From Stictocephala bisonia (lineage: Eukaryota; Arthropoda; Insecta; Hemiptera; Membracidae), in the NCBI GenBank assembly GCA_035578905.1, contig JAQJVL010000001.1, forward strand, positions 3,402,001-3,466,000: 64,000 bases of DNA, read 5' to 3'. Of the stretch, positions 23,130 to 37,330 are shown one piece after another. The notes below the pieces were generated by a model. That model saw only the letters and a list, made by a program, of their open reading frames with translations. It did no database searches and was not told the DNA's origin. A program made the translations under genes and the position numbers. Position 1 is the stretch's first letter. Every line of letters starts with the position of its first letter.

Positions 23130-24700
23130 AATTTTCTGGACTGTGTGGTGGGAAAAAATCAGAACTACCTCAAACATCCCCTCAGAATAGCGATTTCATC
23201 ATCACAGATTGTATGTATGACTGTTTTTATCATCATTGGGGAGTATTCCTGGCCATTGTAAGCAACCCTCCCCCCACGTAGTCTTGTACTTATAAAGATG
23301 ATTATGTTACTATCTTTACCTTAACTAAAATTGTATATTACAAAGTTATTTGGTGAGCTAGTGACTGAGCGGCCCACTTCTATAGGACATGATGCCTAGG
23401 TGAGTGTTGCAATCGCCGTGTTTGAAGTCTCACGCAAAAGTTGTGTTAGAATTACCAGGGCCATAAACCTTTTCGACCTTTTCTTTAATGTCCCCGCATT
23501 TGCTAATAATGATTAATTGTCATTATTATTATTAATAATATTGATTGTTCATTTCTACTGATGCCGATCGTAGAGATATGGGCAAATATGAGGGGTGAAT
23601 GAGTGTAGATGAACGAGTTTAGTCATTCTTATGACATGACTTCGACTTAGCTCAGAAAGGACTACAATACATAGCCCAATAGCCAGGGCAACTATGGGAC
23701 CTACAAATTTACGTGGAATCCGAACCACGTTGTGTTGTTCTGATTTTCAGCTAACTGACAAGTCTGAAACTCAGTTCTCTTCCTTACACAACATCTGAAC
23801 CCTGACTACCATCCAACATTGACAACCCAGAATTTTATAGTAGTGTCTAAGTCGATGGCAACCATTGAGCGGACGTCGTATCGGTATTAAGAGGACCGAG
23901 CATGGAACCTATCGTCTACAATCTCCCAAACTCTTTGTCTCCAAGTAGAACTCTGTACCAACTTCAAAGGTACATTGTTTCTAAGTTTAGTTTAGTTCTA
24001 GACTTGGTAAAAAGTCTTTACCATATGCGGAGTCATTCCGAAAATGATTTTTTAAGGAACTATTCAATGAAGCGTACATAACGAGGGTGTGCCTATGCTT
24101 ATCGCTGTTAGTGATTTCAATATTATACTGTAGTATTTATGTTGCATTATACTTTACAGTTCCGGTTAGGTATTAACATTTGAATTATTTCAAATGGACA
24201 AGATACAATTTATATATAATCAGTATTTGAGGTTAATAGTTTAAAAACACACATTGATTAATTTAATAGAATTAACTTATAACTCTGAAGATAGCTTAGT
24301 GTCTGTGATTCATGTAAAATTAATTACCTCCTAAAATTCAATCTGCATATTAATTTGAAACATATATGTTAAACCAGCTCGATTCCATGATATTGACTTT
24401 AGTGAGTGTGTGGTTTTGACAGAAGTTAGCTTTATCATGTTGATCTCCCCAAGAAATTCTAATGAAAATATATATTTACCAAAGTAACATGTTTATTATT
24501 TTGTACACTAACGATTTAATTTTAGTTATTTTGTCTGCATATTCCTATTTTGTATACTGGCTTTAATTACAACTAATTTATCTATAATTTGATATAGTGA
24601 TTACATTAATTTAAAAAAAATCTCAGAGATAAAGGTTACGTCATCATAATTGAATTAGGTTGTTGGCGTATTATATTAATTACATACAGTACAACTTCTC
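23130..24700. repeat. R-family copy (right half), diverged
   Basis: It matches 6870-7960 and 10500-11600 in order: CATCCCCTCAGAATAGCG, TTATCATCATTGGGGAG, GTTATTTGGTGAGCTAGTGA, CTTATAACTCTGAAGATAGC and AGAGATAAAGGTTACGTC. It begins with a remnant of the LINE fragment (TTTTCTGGACTGTGTGG). About 23500-24060 is an extra block with counterparts at 62150-62290 and 63010-63060. No gene was seen. Confidence 0.6.
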
Positions 24701-24919
24701 TTCAGAGAGATTCTTGGAAGACATTATGCTGATCTTCGAAGAAATTCGAATGAAAATAACTATTTACCAAATTAACATTTTATTATTTTTAAAAGTAATG
24801 ATTTAATTTTGATTATTATGTCTGCATATACATACTTTGTAAGTGAATGCAATATAAATATGTATATATAATTTGTGAGTAATTAAATTAATTAAAACAC
24901 CACTTCAGAGATAAAGGTT

Positions 24920-25510
24920 AAACTAATGTATAAGACTTCGTAATAGACGAAATATGAAGTCCCCAACATTTTAACCACTTTTCAACTGTAGTCCATCATT
25001 TCAATCACGTACCTTTTAACTGATGTACCTTGTAAATCACGTTTAGGACTTGAATTATTACTATTATTTAGACGAAATACTGTAAGAAGTCACTAACATG
25101 TTAAACTTCGTGTAAGTAATGTGACATCGTATAGTAGGGAAGTTACTAACAAGTAAACCTTCGTGCAAGTAGTCTGTCATCGTATTCGTGTACTTTTAAA
25201 TTATGTTAAAGACTTGAAGTGTCACTATTAGTTAGACGATGTATGAAGTCACTAAAATGTTAAACTTCATGAAAGCAGTCTGTCATCTTATTCGAGTACG
25301 TACTTTTAAATTATGTTAAAGATTTGAAGCGTCACTTTTAGTTAGACGAAGTAGGAAGTTACTAACATGTAAACCCTCGTGAAAGTAATCTGTCAATGTT
25401 GTAGTGTACTTTAAAATCAAGTTAAATACTTTCACTGTCGCTAGTCGTTAGACGAAATAAGAAGTCTTTAACATGCAGACCTAAACCCTCAATTCAAGTT
25501 ATTAAAAAAA
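24920..25510. repeat. Diverged satellite monomers related to the 13.9-17.3 kb array
   Basis: About five degenerate units of 105-120 bases show TAGACGAAATA(T/C), GAAGTCACTAACATGT, a TTCGTG(C/A)AAGTA-like segment, GTCTGTCATC and TACTTTTAAAT. They are the same modules, in the same order, as the main satellite but much more diverged. Confidence 0.7.
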
Positions 25511-26296
25511 CGAGTTAAAATCAGATATAAAAACTTTACGTTATAATAAAATGTTGGGAGAGGTTTGATGAAAAATTATCTAAATCCCTTTTATCTTAAA
25601 TACATTGGATTACATAGTAAATTTACATACAAAACAGGGCTAAATTAGTACTCGTTTTCAAAGGTGTTCTATTAAAACGTTTACCGTCTTGTTAAGTAAG
25701 ATAAATTCAACTAATATTGCAAAAAAAGTAATATTAAACAACATCAGGGCAGAAGTAGATATCGTACATTCAAGTGCACACAAACGTACACGTGAGTAAA
25801 AATTATCGTGTGGTTCATAATTATATGCTTACTAAATTCATTTCCACTGCTGTAGAGATAGTCGTCCGTTCGGCTTGGATCAGGCTTCTGGGAATGCTGC
25901 AGCTCGATATTTATGCATTGCAATAATTGGAACCCATCTCTGAATAATCGTTAGAACAAAAATACATTTGCTAAACTATATTCAAAGAGAGCAAAACTAC
26001 TTGACAGGTGTTATTTTTCAACAGGTGTAAAGAACTGACACATTTAAGTTCAGATAATTTATAATATTAATTTATATTATAAATTATCTTATAATTTATT
26101 TATAAGATTATTATTATTATTTATTAGATTATTATTTATTTAAGATTATTTATTATTTAAGATTAGATTATTATTTATAGATAATTTATAATAAGTTATA
26201 ATATTACATCAATGTACAATAAATAGGCAATTTAAAATAAGCGGGGGAACATGCGATCAGATGTGCTTAATTTGGAGAATATACTCTATAGTTTAA
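25511..26296. other. AT-rich region, no gene seen
   Basis: Contains a very AT-rich low-complexity stretch at about 26045-26215 with short inverted repeats of TTATAATTTAT type. Nothing else was recognised. Confidence 0.5.
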
Positions 26297-27575
26297 GGTC
26301 GAAGTCCTGGCAATTGAGAAGTATCCACCCCTCATTGATGGTTAATTTGATCACCGTTCTTACTTTAAGGTCGAAGTCCTGCCAATTGAGAAGTATCCAC
26401 CCCTCATTGATGGTTAATTTGATCACCGTTCTTACTTTAAGGTCGAAGTCCTTGCAATTGAGAAGTATCCACCCCTCATTGATGGTTAATTTGATCACCG
26501 TTCTTACTTTAAGGTCGAAGTCCTAGCAATTGAGAAGTATCCACCCCTCATTGATGGTTAATTTGATCACCGTTCTTACTTTAAGGTCGAAGTCCTAGCA
26601 ATTGAGAAGTATCCACCCCTCATTGATAGTTAATTTGATCACCGTTCTTACTTTAAGGTCGAAGTCCTAGCAATTGAGAAGTATCCACCCCTCATTGATG
26701 GTTAATTTGATCACCGTTCTTACTTTAAGGTCGAAGTCCTAGCAATTGAGAAGTATCCACCCCTCATTGATGGTTAATTTGATCACCGTTCTTACTTTAA
26801 GGTCGAAGTCCTGGCAACTGAGAAGTATCCACCCCTCATTGATGGTTAATTTGATCACCGTTCTTACTTTAAGGTCGAAGTCCTAGCAATTGAGAAGTAT
26901 CCACCCCTCATTGATGGTTAATTTGATCACCGTTCTTACTTTAAGGTCGAAGTCCTAGCAATTGAGAAGTATCCACCCCTCATTGATAGTTAATTTGATC
27001 ACCGTTCTTACTTTAAGGTCGAAGTCCTAGCAATTGAGAAGTATCCACCCCTCATTGATGGTTAATTTGATCACCGTTCTTACTTTAAGGTCGAAGTCCT
27101 AGCAATTGAGAAGTATCCACCCCTCATTGATGGTTAATTTGATCACCGTTCTTACTTTAAGGTCGAAGTCCTGGCAACTGAGAAGTATCCACCCCTCATT
27201 GATGGTTAATTTGATCACCGTTCTTACTTTAAGGTCGAAGTCCTAGCAATTGAGAAGTATCCACCCCTCATTGATAGTTAATTTGATCACCGTTCTTACT
27301 TTAAGGTCGAAGTCCTAGCAATTGAGAAGTATCCACCCCTCATTGATAGTTAATTTGATCACCGTTCTTACTTTAAGGTCGAAGTCCTGGCAACTGAGAA
27401 GTATCCACCCCTCATTGATGGTTAATTTGATCACCGTTCTTACTTTAAGGTCGAAGTCCTGGCAACTGAGAAGTATCCACCCCTCATTGATGGTTAATTT
27501 GATCACCGTTCTTACTTTAAGGTCGAAGTCCTGGCAATTGAGAAGTATCCACCCCTCACTGATGGTTAATTTGAT
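26297..27575. repeat. 72-bp minisatellite, about 18 copies
   Basis: The unit contains GGTCGAAGTCCT, GCAA(T/C)TGAGAAGTATCC, ACCCCTCATTGATGGTTAA and TTGATCACCGTTCTTACTTT. Spacing is exactly 72 bases from 26297 to 27521. Variants recur with a five-unit (360-bp) period: units 4-8 (26513-26872) match units 9-13 (26873-27232). Since 72 is a multiple of three, long ORFs arise on both strands; they have no independent support as genes. Confidence 0.95.
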
Positions 27576-28284
27576 CAGCAATCTCAGCTCTCACATTCGA
27601 ATGGTGAATGATAACAAAGGCTCTAATTGGTTTGTATCATAATACTTATTACCTATCTTATTTTAGCTCTTTTAAAAGCCTTTTTTAGTTTCTGCCACTT
27701 TCAGGCTGGTAGTCACAGCTGAATATAATAATTACATAAATAACATTAGTGTCAAGTTTCATGTTCCGAGGCCTTATAGTTTTTGAGAAAGTGTGCTTAG
27801 TCAGTAAATGGTTTATCGGTTTACGTGTATATATAACATATGTATGAAAAAAGTTATGTGCATTACATATATTCAATTTCATCTGCCAGTTTTGTAAGTA
27901 TTGACATTTTCGGAATTTTAGGTAAGGTACACATGAATATATTAAGCCATTAATTTGTATGGTGTGAACATTTATATTTAAATTGAGTGCTTTTTATTAG
28001 TATTGCCAATGTTGTCTATGGTATTACGTGATTATAACCTACAGATGTGGACTGCAGAAGTGGAGGGCTCTTTTATAAGTAATATACGTTTAAATAATTT
28101 TAACTATAGTATATTATATCAAAATCTTCATTATTTTTTTCATATTTAATTTAAATTATTTTTATATTGAAATCTACGTAAATTGGTAACATTTTAAAAT
28201 TATTCACTAGAAGATGGATTAGAAAGATGTAAATGTAGCTTAGGAAATCAGACAAATTTATATCAAAATAATTTACGAATAATC
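27576..28284. other. Non-coding AT-rich spacer
   Basis: No recognisable gene or repeat between the 72-bp array and the purine tract. Confidence 0.5.
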
Positions 28285-30156
<1,872 letters not shown>

Positions 30157-30159
30157 ATG

Positions 30160-30640
30160 TTACAGAGGAGATAATTATACAATTTTGGAGCAAAATATTA
30201 AAACCCTCTTTTGCCACTTTCCTCCAGCCTCACCCCTGGAAAGTGAAGCTGGTTGTAGTGCCGAGTGTGGCGGAGAGCAACCTCTGCTCGACGGACAAGC
30301 TGCTCAGCCAGGTATTTTGGCTGGACCTCTGTCAGCACCCGGTTGATCAGAAAACATGTTTGAATACTGCATAATGTATCAATAGTTGTGATAACAGACA
30401 CACTGTCACGACTACAAGATTGTAGACAAACCGTAAAGTAGTGTTTGTATTCTTTCGGGATTCCACATTCCACATGCAGGTTTACAATGGTAGGGGGTAC
30501 AGAAGGCAAGGTATTGCACAAAATGCAGCTTGGACATAGTACGTACGTTTCATACCATTTTGAATTTTGGCTTTTTACTAGTGGTGCATTAAAATTATGT
30601 TTAAAGATACCAAGAAACGGACTGGGAAATATTACGTCAT
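30160..30640 (-). pseudogene. LINE pol C-terminal fragment cut by the purine tract
   Basis: The 107-residue minus-strand ORF (30521-30198) ends with RHTRHYNQLHFPGVRLEESG, close in pattern to the HxYNTR...LPRVRL element found shortly before the NLP/LP end of many LINE pol proteins. The expected final residues are missing because the frame runs into the GA repeat about 45 bases further on. Upstream the frame is weakly RT-like only. Assignment is by motif and not by a search. Confidence 0.45.
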
Positions 30641-31017
30641 AATTAATTTACTTTAACAAATATATACGAGTATTTTGAGCCATACATAGTGTTAGGTGTA
30701 TATATATAAATAAGAAAAATACTTCATCAGCAATCTTGGAACTTGACAGTGCACTGCCGGTCCGAGTGTCATAACCAAAAAGATTCCGGTTTGGTGATTT
30801 GCTTTGCCACCATAGAACTATAAACTACAGTAGTAAGATATAAACTACAGTATATACAATTTTCACATATTTCGTGCATGCTTCATAATACTTCCTCCCT
30901 ACTATCAATTACTAATGTTAACCACCCTGTTATCTTTTTTGTACTTTATATGGTATATATAAAACTATGACTTCTTCAGTTGTGCTGAAAATTCCTACTT
31001 TAACATCACTAACTATA
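30641..31017. other. No gene seen
   Basis: AT-rich sequence without recognisable coding or repeat features. Confidence 0.5.
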
Positions 31018-31687
31018 CACTAACGGGAGACGTCCTGTTGAGCGTATCTTCAATATTCTTAATGGAAGGCTATACCTTGTGATACATTAGGATATAGTGA
31101 ACTGAATTTAATGTCGCAATATGCGCATATCTAAGGAATCAATCTATCAGAAAATAGAGTACTTTGAGTATTGGAAACTGGCGTTGTTCCTCAATTTCAC
31201 TTTAACTTGGTTCTTGCCACAGTAATGAGTTACAGTAAATATCCTAACAAATTTTTAAATTTTAATTGATATAAAACAATTTCACTTTGATTTGGTTTTA
31301 TTATTACAATTTCGATTCAGTTTTATTACAATGACAGTGTGTAAATAATAATAAATTAAAAAATGATTAATTTTATTAATATTTTATGAAAATAATTTAC
31401 AATGTTAGAAAAGTTTTAACATTAACCTGTTACCACAATTTGGTATCAAAGTAAATGTCTGAACTGTTTTCATTATTTGGTTTGACAATAAATTAAATTG
31501 AAATTTTCGAACATCAGGAAATTGTCAATACTCAAAGTGCTATATTTTCTAGTAGAGTGATTCCTTAGATGCGCGGTTTGTGGCATTCAATTCAGTTTCC
31601 TATAACCTGTAAAGTGATGTATCACAAGGTATGGGTTTCAATAAAGAGTATTGACGATACCCTCGACAGGATGTCCCCCGTTAGTGT
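31018..31687. mobile_element. Inverted-repeat (MITE-like) element with about 180-bp arms
   Basis: The left arm begins CACTAACGGGAGACGTCCTG and the right arm ends in the reverse complement (CAGGATGTCCCCCGTTAGTG). Matching continues inward through ACCTTGTGATACAT and CTAAGGAATCA to TACTTTGAGTATTG-like sequence at about 31200 and 31505. The central 300 bases are AT-rich and non-coding. No clear target duplication was found. Confidence 0.8.
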
Positions 31688-32007
31688 GCAATGACGAAAC
31701 ATTGTTCCATAAAGTAGATGCCCAATAGCTATCGAGGTTGTAAAAGTTTTGAATTTCTATTTCGTTTAATAAAGAGAATGTTTGGGTGTTTTCAGACATA
31801 AAAGAAACCCTGTATATATTTGGAATGTAATAGAAATATAGAGGAGGGTAGATATTATATACTAAAGTAGAATTACAGCAGCATTGCTTGATGATTGTAG
31901 TGCTATATTACATAAAATAACAGGTCTTATATTCAATCAATTTTGAAGCAACGGTCAGAAACTATTTAGACACACTCTTAGCGATGTGCTAACTTTATCT
32001 AACATAC

Positions 32008-33043
32008 CTACCGTCGACGCAGAAATTATGTGCACTCGAGTTTGAAGATTGTTCGATTATAAACCAAGACTCCTATGAAAAATCCACTCAAGCCATTGTT
32101 TTTCTCGTTTAATTTTACGTTATGAAATATGAATATTTAAATTTTACAATAAGTTTTAATGATTTTTATCCTAGTTGGAACTTTTTTTAGTACTGGAATT
32201 TTTACTAGTTTTCACTGTACATCAAATTTACACAATTATTAATTATTACTCAAGCGCCCGTTAATTTATCACACTTACGTTTTAATATATGGTTGATAGG
32301 AATGTTTTCTGGAACTTTTATAAATTTTAGAATATTTTGTTTTCAAGAAAATAGTTTCTTATCAACTAACTGAAACATTGTTTTCTTCACTTCTAGAGGT
32401 CGTAAAATGAATTACCTAATCTTGTTATAATCCGTATTACATGTATTGTTACGATACATTATTTTAATATGTGTAAGTAGATGCAGTGATTTTAAATCGA
32501 TTTAAATCAATCTTTAATAACTTTAAATTGAAAAATTTTAATTGATTTAAAATAATATAAAATCACAGAATATTCTTACGCATATAACATTAATGTATCG
32601 TAATTATACGTCTAAAAAGGATTTTTAAAAAACCAATGAATTCATTTTACGACGTCTTGAAGTGAAGAAAACAATGTTTCAGTTAGTTGATAAGAACTTA
32701 TTTTCTTGAAAACAAAATATTCTAAAATTTATAAAAATGTAAGAAAACACACTTATTAGCCACGAACTAAAATAAAATTTGTTACAATATTTTATTTGAT
32801 TGGTTTTGATTAATAATGGTATAAACTTTATGTACAGTTAAAACTAGTTAAAATTCCGTTACTATTTTTATTCCAACTAGAATAAAAATTACTAAAACAT
32901 ATTGTAAAATTTGAACAGTGATGTGTCATTACGTTCAGTTAAACGAGGAAAAGAATGGTATGATTGGATTTTTCATAGGCCTCTTAGTTTCTAATTGAAC
33001 AATGTTCTAACTCGAGTGCACATAATTTCTGCGCCGACGGTAG
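32008..33043. mobile_element. Foldback element FB-A, copy 1 (long inverted repeat)
   Basis: The ends read CTACCGTCG(A/G)CGCAGAAATT and its reverse complement. Arms match inward almost to the centre: GTGCACTCGAGTT, CCTATGAAAAATCCA, a TCCTAGTTGGAAC-like segment and GAAAACAATGTTTCAGTTAG against its inverse. The centre near 32500-32560 is rich in TTTAAATTGA. The 1036-base element is thus nearly one large hairpin. No ORF. Related copies: 37331-38143, 48034-48947 and half of one at 52731-52942. Confidence 0.85.
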
Positions 33044-35435
33044 CCTTATATTTGAACAACGAATGAGTCGAAACGTACCTGTTCTATTTCCAAAAAAGTG
33101 GATAAATAGGCTACCATTTACTGATTTTCATTTACGGATCTGAAGTAGGTGTGGAAACGTATGTCGCTGACGTCCTGGGTGAATAAATTTATATCAGCAA
33201 TATATTAACATTGAATATCAATGTTATTTACAACTATTAATTATAGTTATTTTCAATACAGTTATTTGTTATGAGTTATATTTAATTTTAGGACTATGTA
33301 TATAATATTTATCAATATTTTTTAATTATAAAAAAAGTAAACCCATTGTGGAGGAGTTACATATGTCCGCGACAGAGGGGTACAGAGCACACTTCAAGAC
33401 GATCACTGATCGATAAGGCGCTTTTCCAATATGTTAATTTGTCATTGGGATATCAATCAAACAAACTTTCCAAGTGAACAGTCGGTTTAGTGCGTAACAA
33501 AGTCTACACTCGGTCATCCAGTCGTTTGTAATACTCGTCACCATGTTTTTAACGACGGGCGTCATAGTAATAAATAAATACATAAAAAAATATGAATTTC
33601 ATTTTCTACGTTAGTGCACCAATAGATAAATTTATTTGTAATAAAAATGGTATTATAATAATAATTGACTTCCTTCAATACAGGGTGGAAAAAAATATGG
33701 AAGCGCTTTCACAACAAAGTTGTTTTATCTATAGATATTTTAATTTAAAAAAAATAATTGTGTTCCTTAAAGTATAATTTTTTATCAGAATAATTTACTT
33801 GAAACCGTTAAATAGTGGAGAAATAATATTGTTCAAATTAGTTACTTTGAGATTCAAATTACCGCTACTCAGGAAAGGATAAACCTTTCGAAGTGAGCTT
33901 TGCGACAATCAATTTCTCTTGAACCTTTCATTTGATACCAGACTCGACCTAGGCTTACATTGAAGATTTTCGTTAAGGCTGTCCCCCTGAAAAGATGAAA
34001 TGTCGCCGCTAATGGCGTCAAAAATTGTGTTCTTTGTAACCATGACGATGTACTAGATTTCACTTTTACATGTGAAGTCATACAACAGTTGTGAAAGAGT
34101 TTCTATATTCCCCCCCCTCCGACATTGTAATTACAAATTATTTATAAAATTGAAACTTTGGATGTACACTGGCAAATGTAACTGGTATCATGACGAAAAC
34201 TTAAAACTATTACTGTAGATATCCACGAAAATAGATAAACATTGATAATTAGTTCAAATATTTTAGTAAATAAATATATGTATATATAAATATATTTTGG
34301 TTGATTATATATGATAACTTAATATATAATACATAATTATTAATTAATCATTCATATAATAAATAAATAATATAATACGCAGTGAATAAGTGAGTAATGT
34401 AAATTAAGCTAACGTTTAAAAACGTTTTTTTAAGCAATCAGTTTCCGAGACCAGCTCACATCCATTGGCAACTGTTTGAAATACCTTGGAACTAAATATT
34501 TTATGGACAGTTTGAATATTGATTTTAACGCTTTTGGTTGTCGAAAAGATCTTTCTTGATTACGTTTGCGACTTATAGTAAAATATTTCAGCGTTCACAA
34601 TGTTAAATCCTTGAAAACACACATATCTTAGATTGGATGAAATTTTATACGAACAAAAATTCGAAAAGAGCATTCGATAAATTATTATCGTTTTACATGA
34701 AATTATTCGCATTATTGTGATGGAAGATAAACTTTCATACTTATTTATATACAAAATATAGTTCACCCACACTGTTGCGTTGTATGGACAGTTTAAAGTG
34801 TAAATTTGTCTATAAATAATATTATTGGGGTTTTTTAAATTGTTAAACAATTAATTTTTAGTATATAATCAAGAAGTGAATTCAATTTTTTATTGTCTTT
34901 GATTGGTATTTTTCACTTTGTAAGTTGATTTTTTTAATTTTATTTTTAGTTAGTTTGAAATTATATTTTTACATTATTTGTATGGTTATACAATTTCAAA
35001 GCATAAAAAAAATAAAATCCTGTTTAAACAAGGTTGAGTGGAATAGAGGACTTCATAGTCATAACTCCACCTTTTAGTAAAGAAATTCGTTCATTCATTT
35101 CTAAAACCAGATAAGCTTGTTCACTTCTCCATCATAAAATTGGATCAGAATATAACATATATTGGCAATTCGCTATTGAATGAACTATTTAAATTTTTTA
35201 TTTTATGTATAACATATTTTTTTCTATAAATGGCTGGTGAAAAAATTAACAAATAACTAATCCAACTTAACAGAAATCTTTAGATAACATCGAGAGATAA
35301 AGATTACAATTAAATTTTAAAAATGTTTTGATAATTTAAGAAAGGGTTTAGTAAATTTTAGTAAAGGGTGAACTATACTGTGTATCTATTACATAAAATA
35401 TTTTAATTCATTCGGCATTAGTTATTAGAACTTAC
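33044..35435. other. AT-rich region, no gene recognised
   Basis: Only small ORFs without recognisable features were seen. A GC-richer patch at 33340-33560 ends at CACCATGTTTTTAACGACGG, whose frame stays open for only 23 codons. ACAGGGTGGAAAAAAATATG at about 33682 may be a transposon end. Neither is strong enough to call. Confidence 0.45.
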
Positions 35436-35590
35436 CTGATAATAAGAGGATCGTGGAATTGACTGGGAACCATTACACGACGCATCAGTCCTTGAGCTAC
35501 ACGACGCTGTCGTCCACTGATCAGCACGCATCGTCTGTCTGGCGTTCCTACTCCTAAGGCTAGGTACAGCTCGGGGAGGTAGGGGATTCT
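35436..35590 (-). CDS. Candidate internal coding exon, unknown protein
   Basis: A GC-richer island in very AT-rich surroundings is open on the minus strand and ends in a consensus donor: the exon ends ATTATCAG, followed by GTAAGT. The frame closing at the donor reads ...PYLPELYLALGVGTPDR, then RCVLISGRQRRVAQGLMRR and VMVPSQFHDPLIIR, with no stop for more than 200 bases upstream. The acceptor is uncertain; CCAAG at about 35590 is one option. I do not recognise the protein family. It could be an exon of a minus-strand gene whose other exons lie across the transposon-rich sequence or outside the window, or a chance open stretch in an unrecognised transposon. Confidence 0.35.
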
Positions 35591-36074
35591 TGGAATCCCA
35601 ATCAGACTATTCGAATGGAGTATTCGAATACTTATACATGTATACTCTCATGTAGTAGTTTAAATTGAACATGTTCAATCCGAATATCCGCTGCATAATA
35701 TTTAAATATGAAGAATAATTTGCGTTTACCCAAATTGAACATTCAGTGCTTTTTTATTTAACAGTCTGTAGAGGCTGTCGACTATGTTGGTTTTAATCCC
35801 GTAAGAACAATGTTATTTTTTAACCGGAGATGCCATCACGTATATCCAAATTAAACAGTTTTTAAGCGGATTTTTTCCAAACAAATTGCATTTGACCAAG
35901 AATGAAATTGAACGTTGGAATTACTTTGTGAATTTTTAATAAGTTGTCTAGAAAAAAGATCCAAAATATTTAGTTTGAAGTTTTTATTTTCACCTGTTTT
36001 TCAAAACTAGACGTATATATTCAAAATATCGGAAGCAAACCCAATGCGCAATATGATAACGTTTAAAATTACAC
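35591..36074. other. No gene seen
   Basis: AT-rich sequence between the exon-like island and the next LINE remnant. A short palindromic stretch with ATTCGAAT occurs twice near 35610-35630. Confidence 0.45.
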
Positions 36075-37235
36075 CTTATACACAACGTTTGGTCAAATGC
36101 AACCATGAGCTTTAATGTTGCAAAATTTCATGTTATATCATTTACTCGAGCAAAAAATCACATAAATTTCAATTACCGATTAAATGGGCGGACAGTTTCA
36201 AGAGTCAATTCAGTTAAAGATTTGGGGGTTATGATTGAGAGTGATTTGTCGTTTACAAAGCACATAGAAACTTGCGTGAACTCAGCAAGTCGTATGTTGG
36301 GATTTATAAACAAGGAGTGCACTTTAAAAACATTCGATCTTTCATTGCATTATATACATCCTTGGTCAGATCGAGACTTGAGACCGCAGCCATTGTATGG
36401 AGTTCTACACATGTAATTTATGAAGAAATGATTGAGCGTGTGCAAAAGAGATTTTTAAGATATTTATATTTTAAATGTTTTAATGTTTACACTTATTTAA
36501 ATCCTTACAATGAGCTGTTGGGGATGTTTGGATTAGAGAGCCTGAGCCGGAGGAGACGGGTCATGGAGCAGTCTTATCTATGGTGCCTGGTGCATGGTAG
36601 GGTGGATGATGCGTGCTGCCTGGAAGCTCTCACTTACCGCGTACCAAACTTTAACAGCAGAATTCGATTTTTGTTTCATATACCTCACTCGCGCACGGCC
36701 ATGAGAGCGTCCTTCCCTCTGTTGCGGATGATGAGATCCTATAACGCAATACTTTTACAGGGATCTGATATTGATATTCACTTTGATAATTTATATATTT
36801 TTAAAAAGAAATGAATTTTATTCCTGTAATATAATTAATTGCAATTCAATAAATCTCCTAAAACTGTTACGGTTGAAAATCTTTGTTTGTTAATTGATTT
36901 TGATGGGTTAAAAATGTATTTATTATAATGTTATCTTTATTAATGTTACTTGTTTGTTTTATTTATTGTTGTTTATTTATATTTATTTTGGTATGTTTAT
37001 TTTAGACGTTATGTAATAACTTATTGAAACTTATTTTCTAGGTATTATAGAATGTTTATTATGATATTGTGATCATTATTTTTAGTTTTTTATGTAAATA
37101 TTGTGCTCCGGTTGTTCTTTAGAGAAATTGGACTTGACACAAACCACTATATTGAACTTTAATATATTTGTTCTGCTATAATGTAATTGAGATATCCTGT
37201 TTTATAGCAAGAAAAAATAAAATAAAATAAATAAC
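36075..37235 (+). mobile_element. 5'-truncated LINE with simple-repeat tail
   Basis: Plus-strand LINE 3' end. Pol C-terminal frames run from about 36105 to 36814, followed by an AT-rich 3' UTR and a tail of AAAAATAAAATAAAATAAAT at about 37210. The lack of any upstream RT palm suggests 5' truncation at insertion, normal for LINEs. Confidence 0.7.
36105..36814 (+). pseudogene. LINE RT thumb and C-terminal region, one frameshift
   Basis: The first frame (36105-36416) gives NVAKFHVISFTRAKN, then RVNSVKDLGVMIESDLSF and HIETCVNSASRMLGFI, the classic post-palm order of Jockey-type LINEs (the K-C-x-V-I-S-F-like strand and the DLGV box). The second frame (36272-36814) continues with LYTSLVRSRLETAAIVWS, then RVQKRFLRYL, LLGMFGLESLSRRR and a tail ending in IFKKK. 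The switch between frames lies at about 36310-36350. Apart from that single frameshift the region is open, so this copy is younger than the other LINE fossils here. It is not functional alone since the endonuclease and RT palm are missing. Confidence 0.8.
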
Positions 37236-37330
37236 GAAAAAATATGAACTCGCAAATAACATTGTTCTTATAGGATTAAAACAGTCATGACCGACAGGGT
37301 CTGCAGACTCTAAGTCAAACCAATAACCCG

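Noticed and set aside
26251..27642. 24-residue repeat proteins on both strands
   Set aside because: Produced by the 72-bp period; both strands are equally open and there is no start or signal context.
33541..33610. ATG in good context (CACCATG) as a possible gene start
   Set aside because: The frame stops after 23 codons and no convincing donor lies within it.
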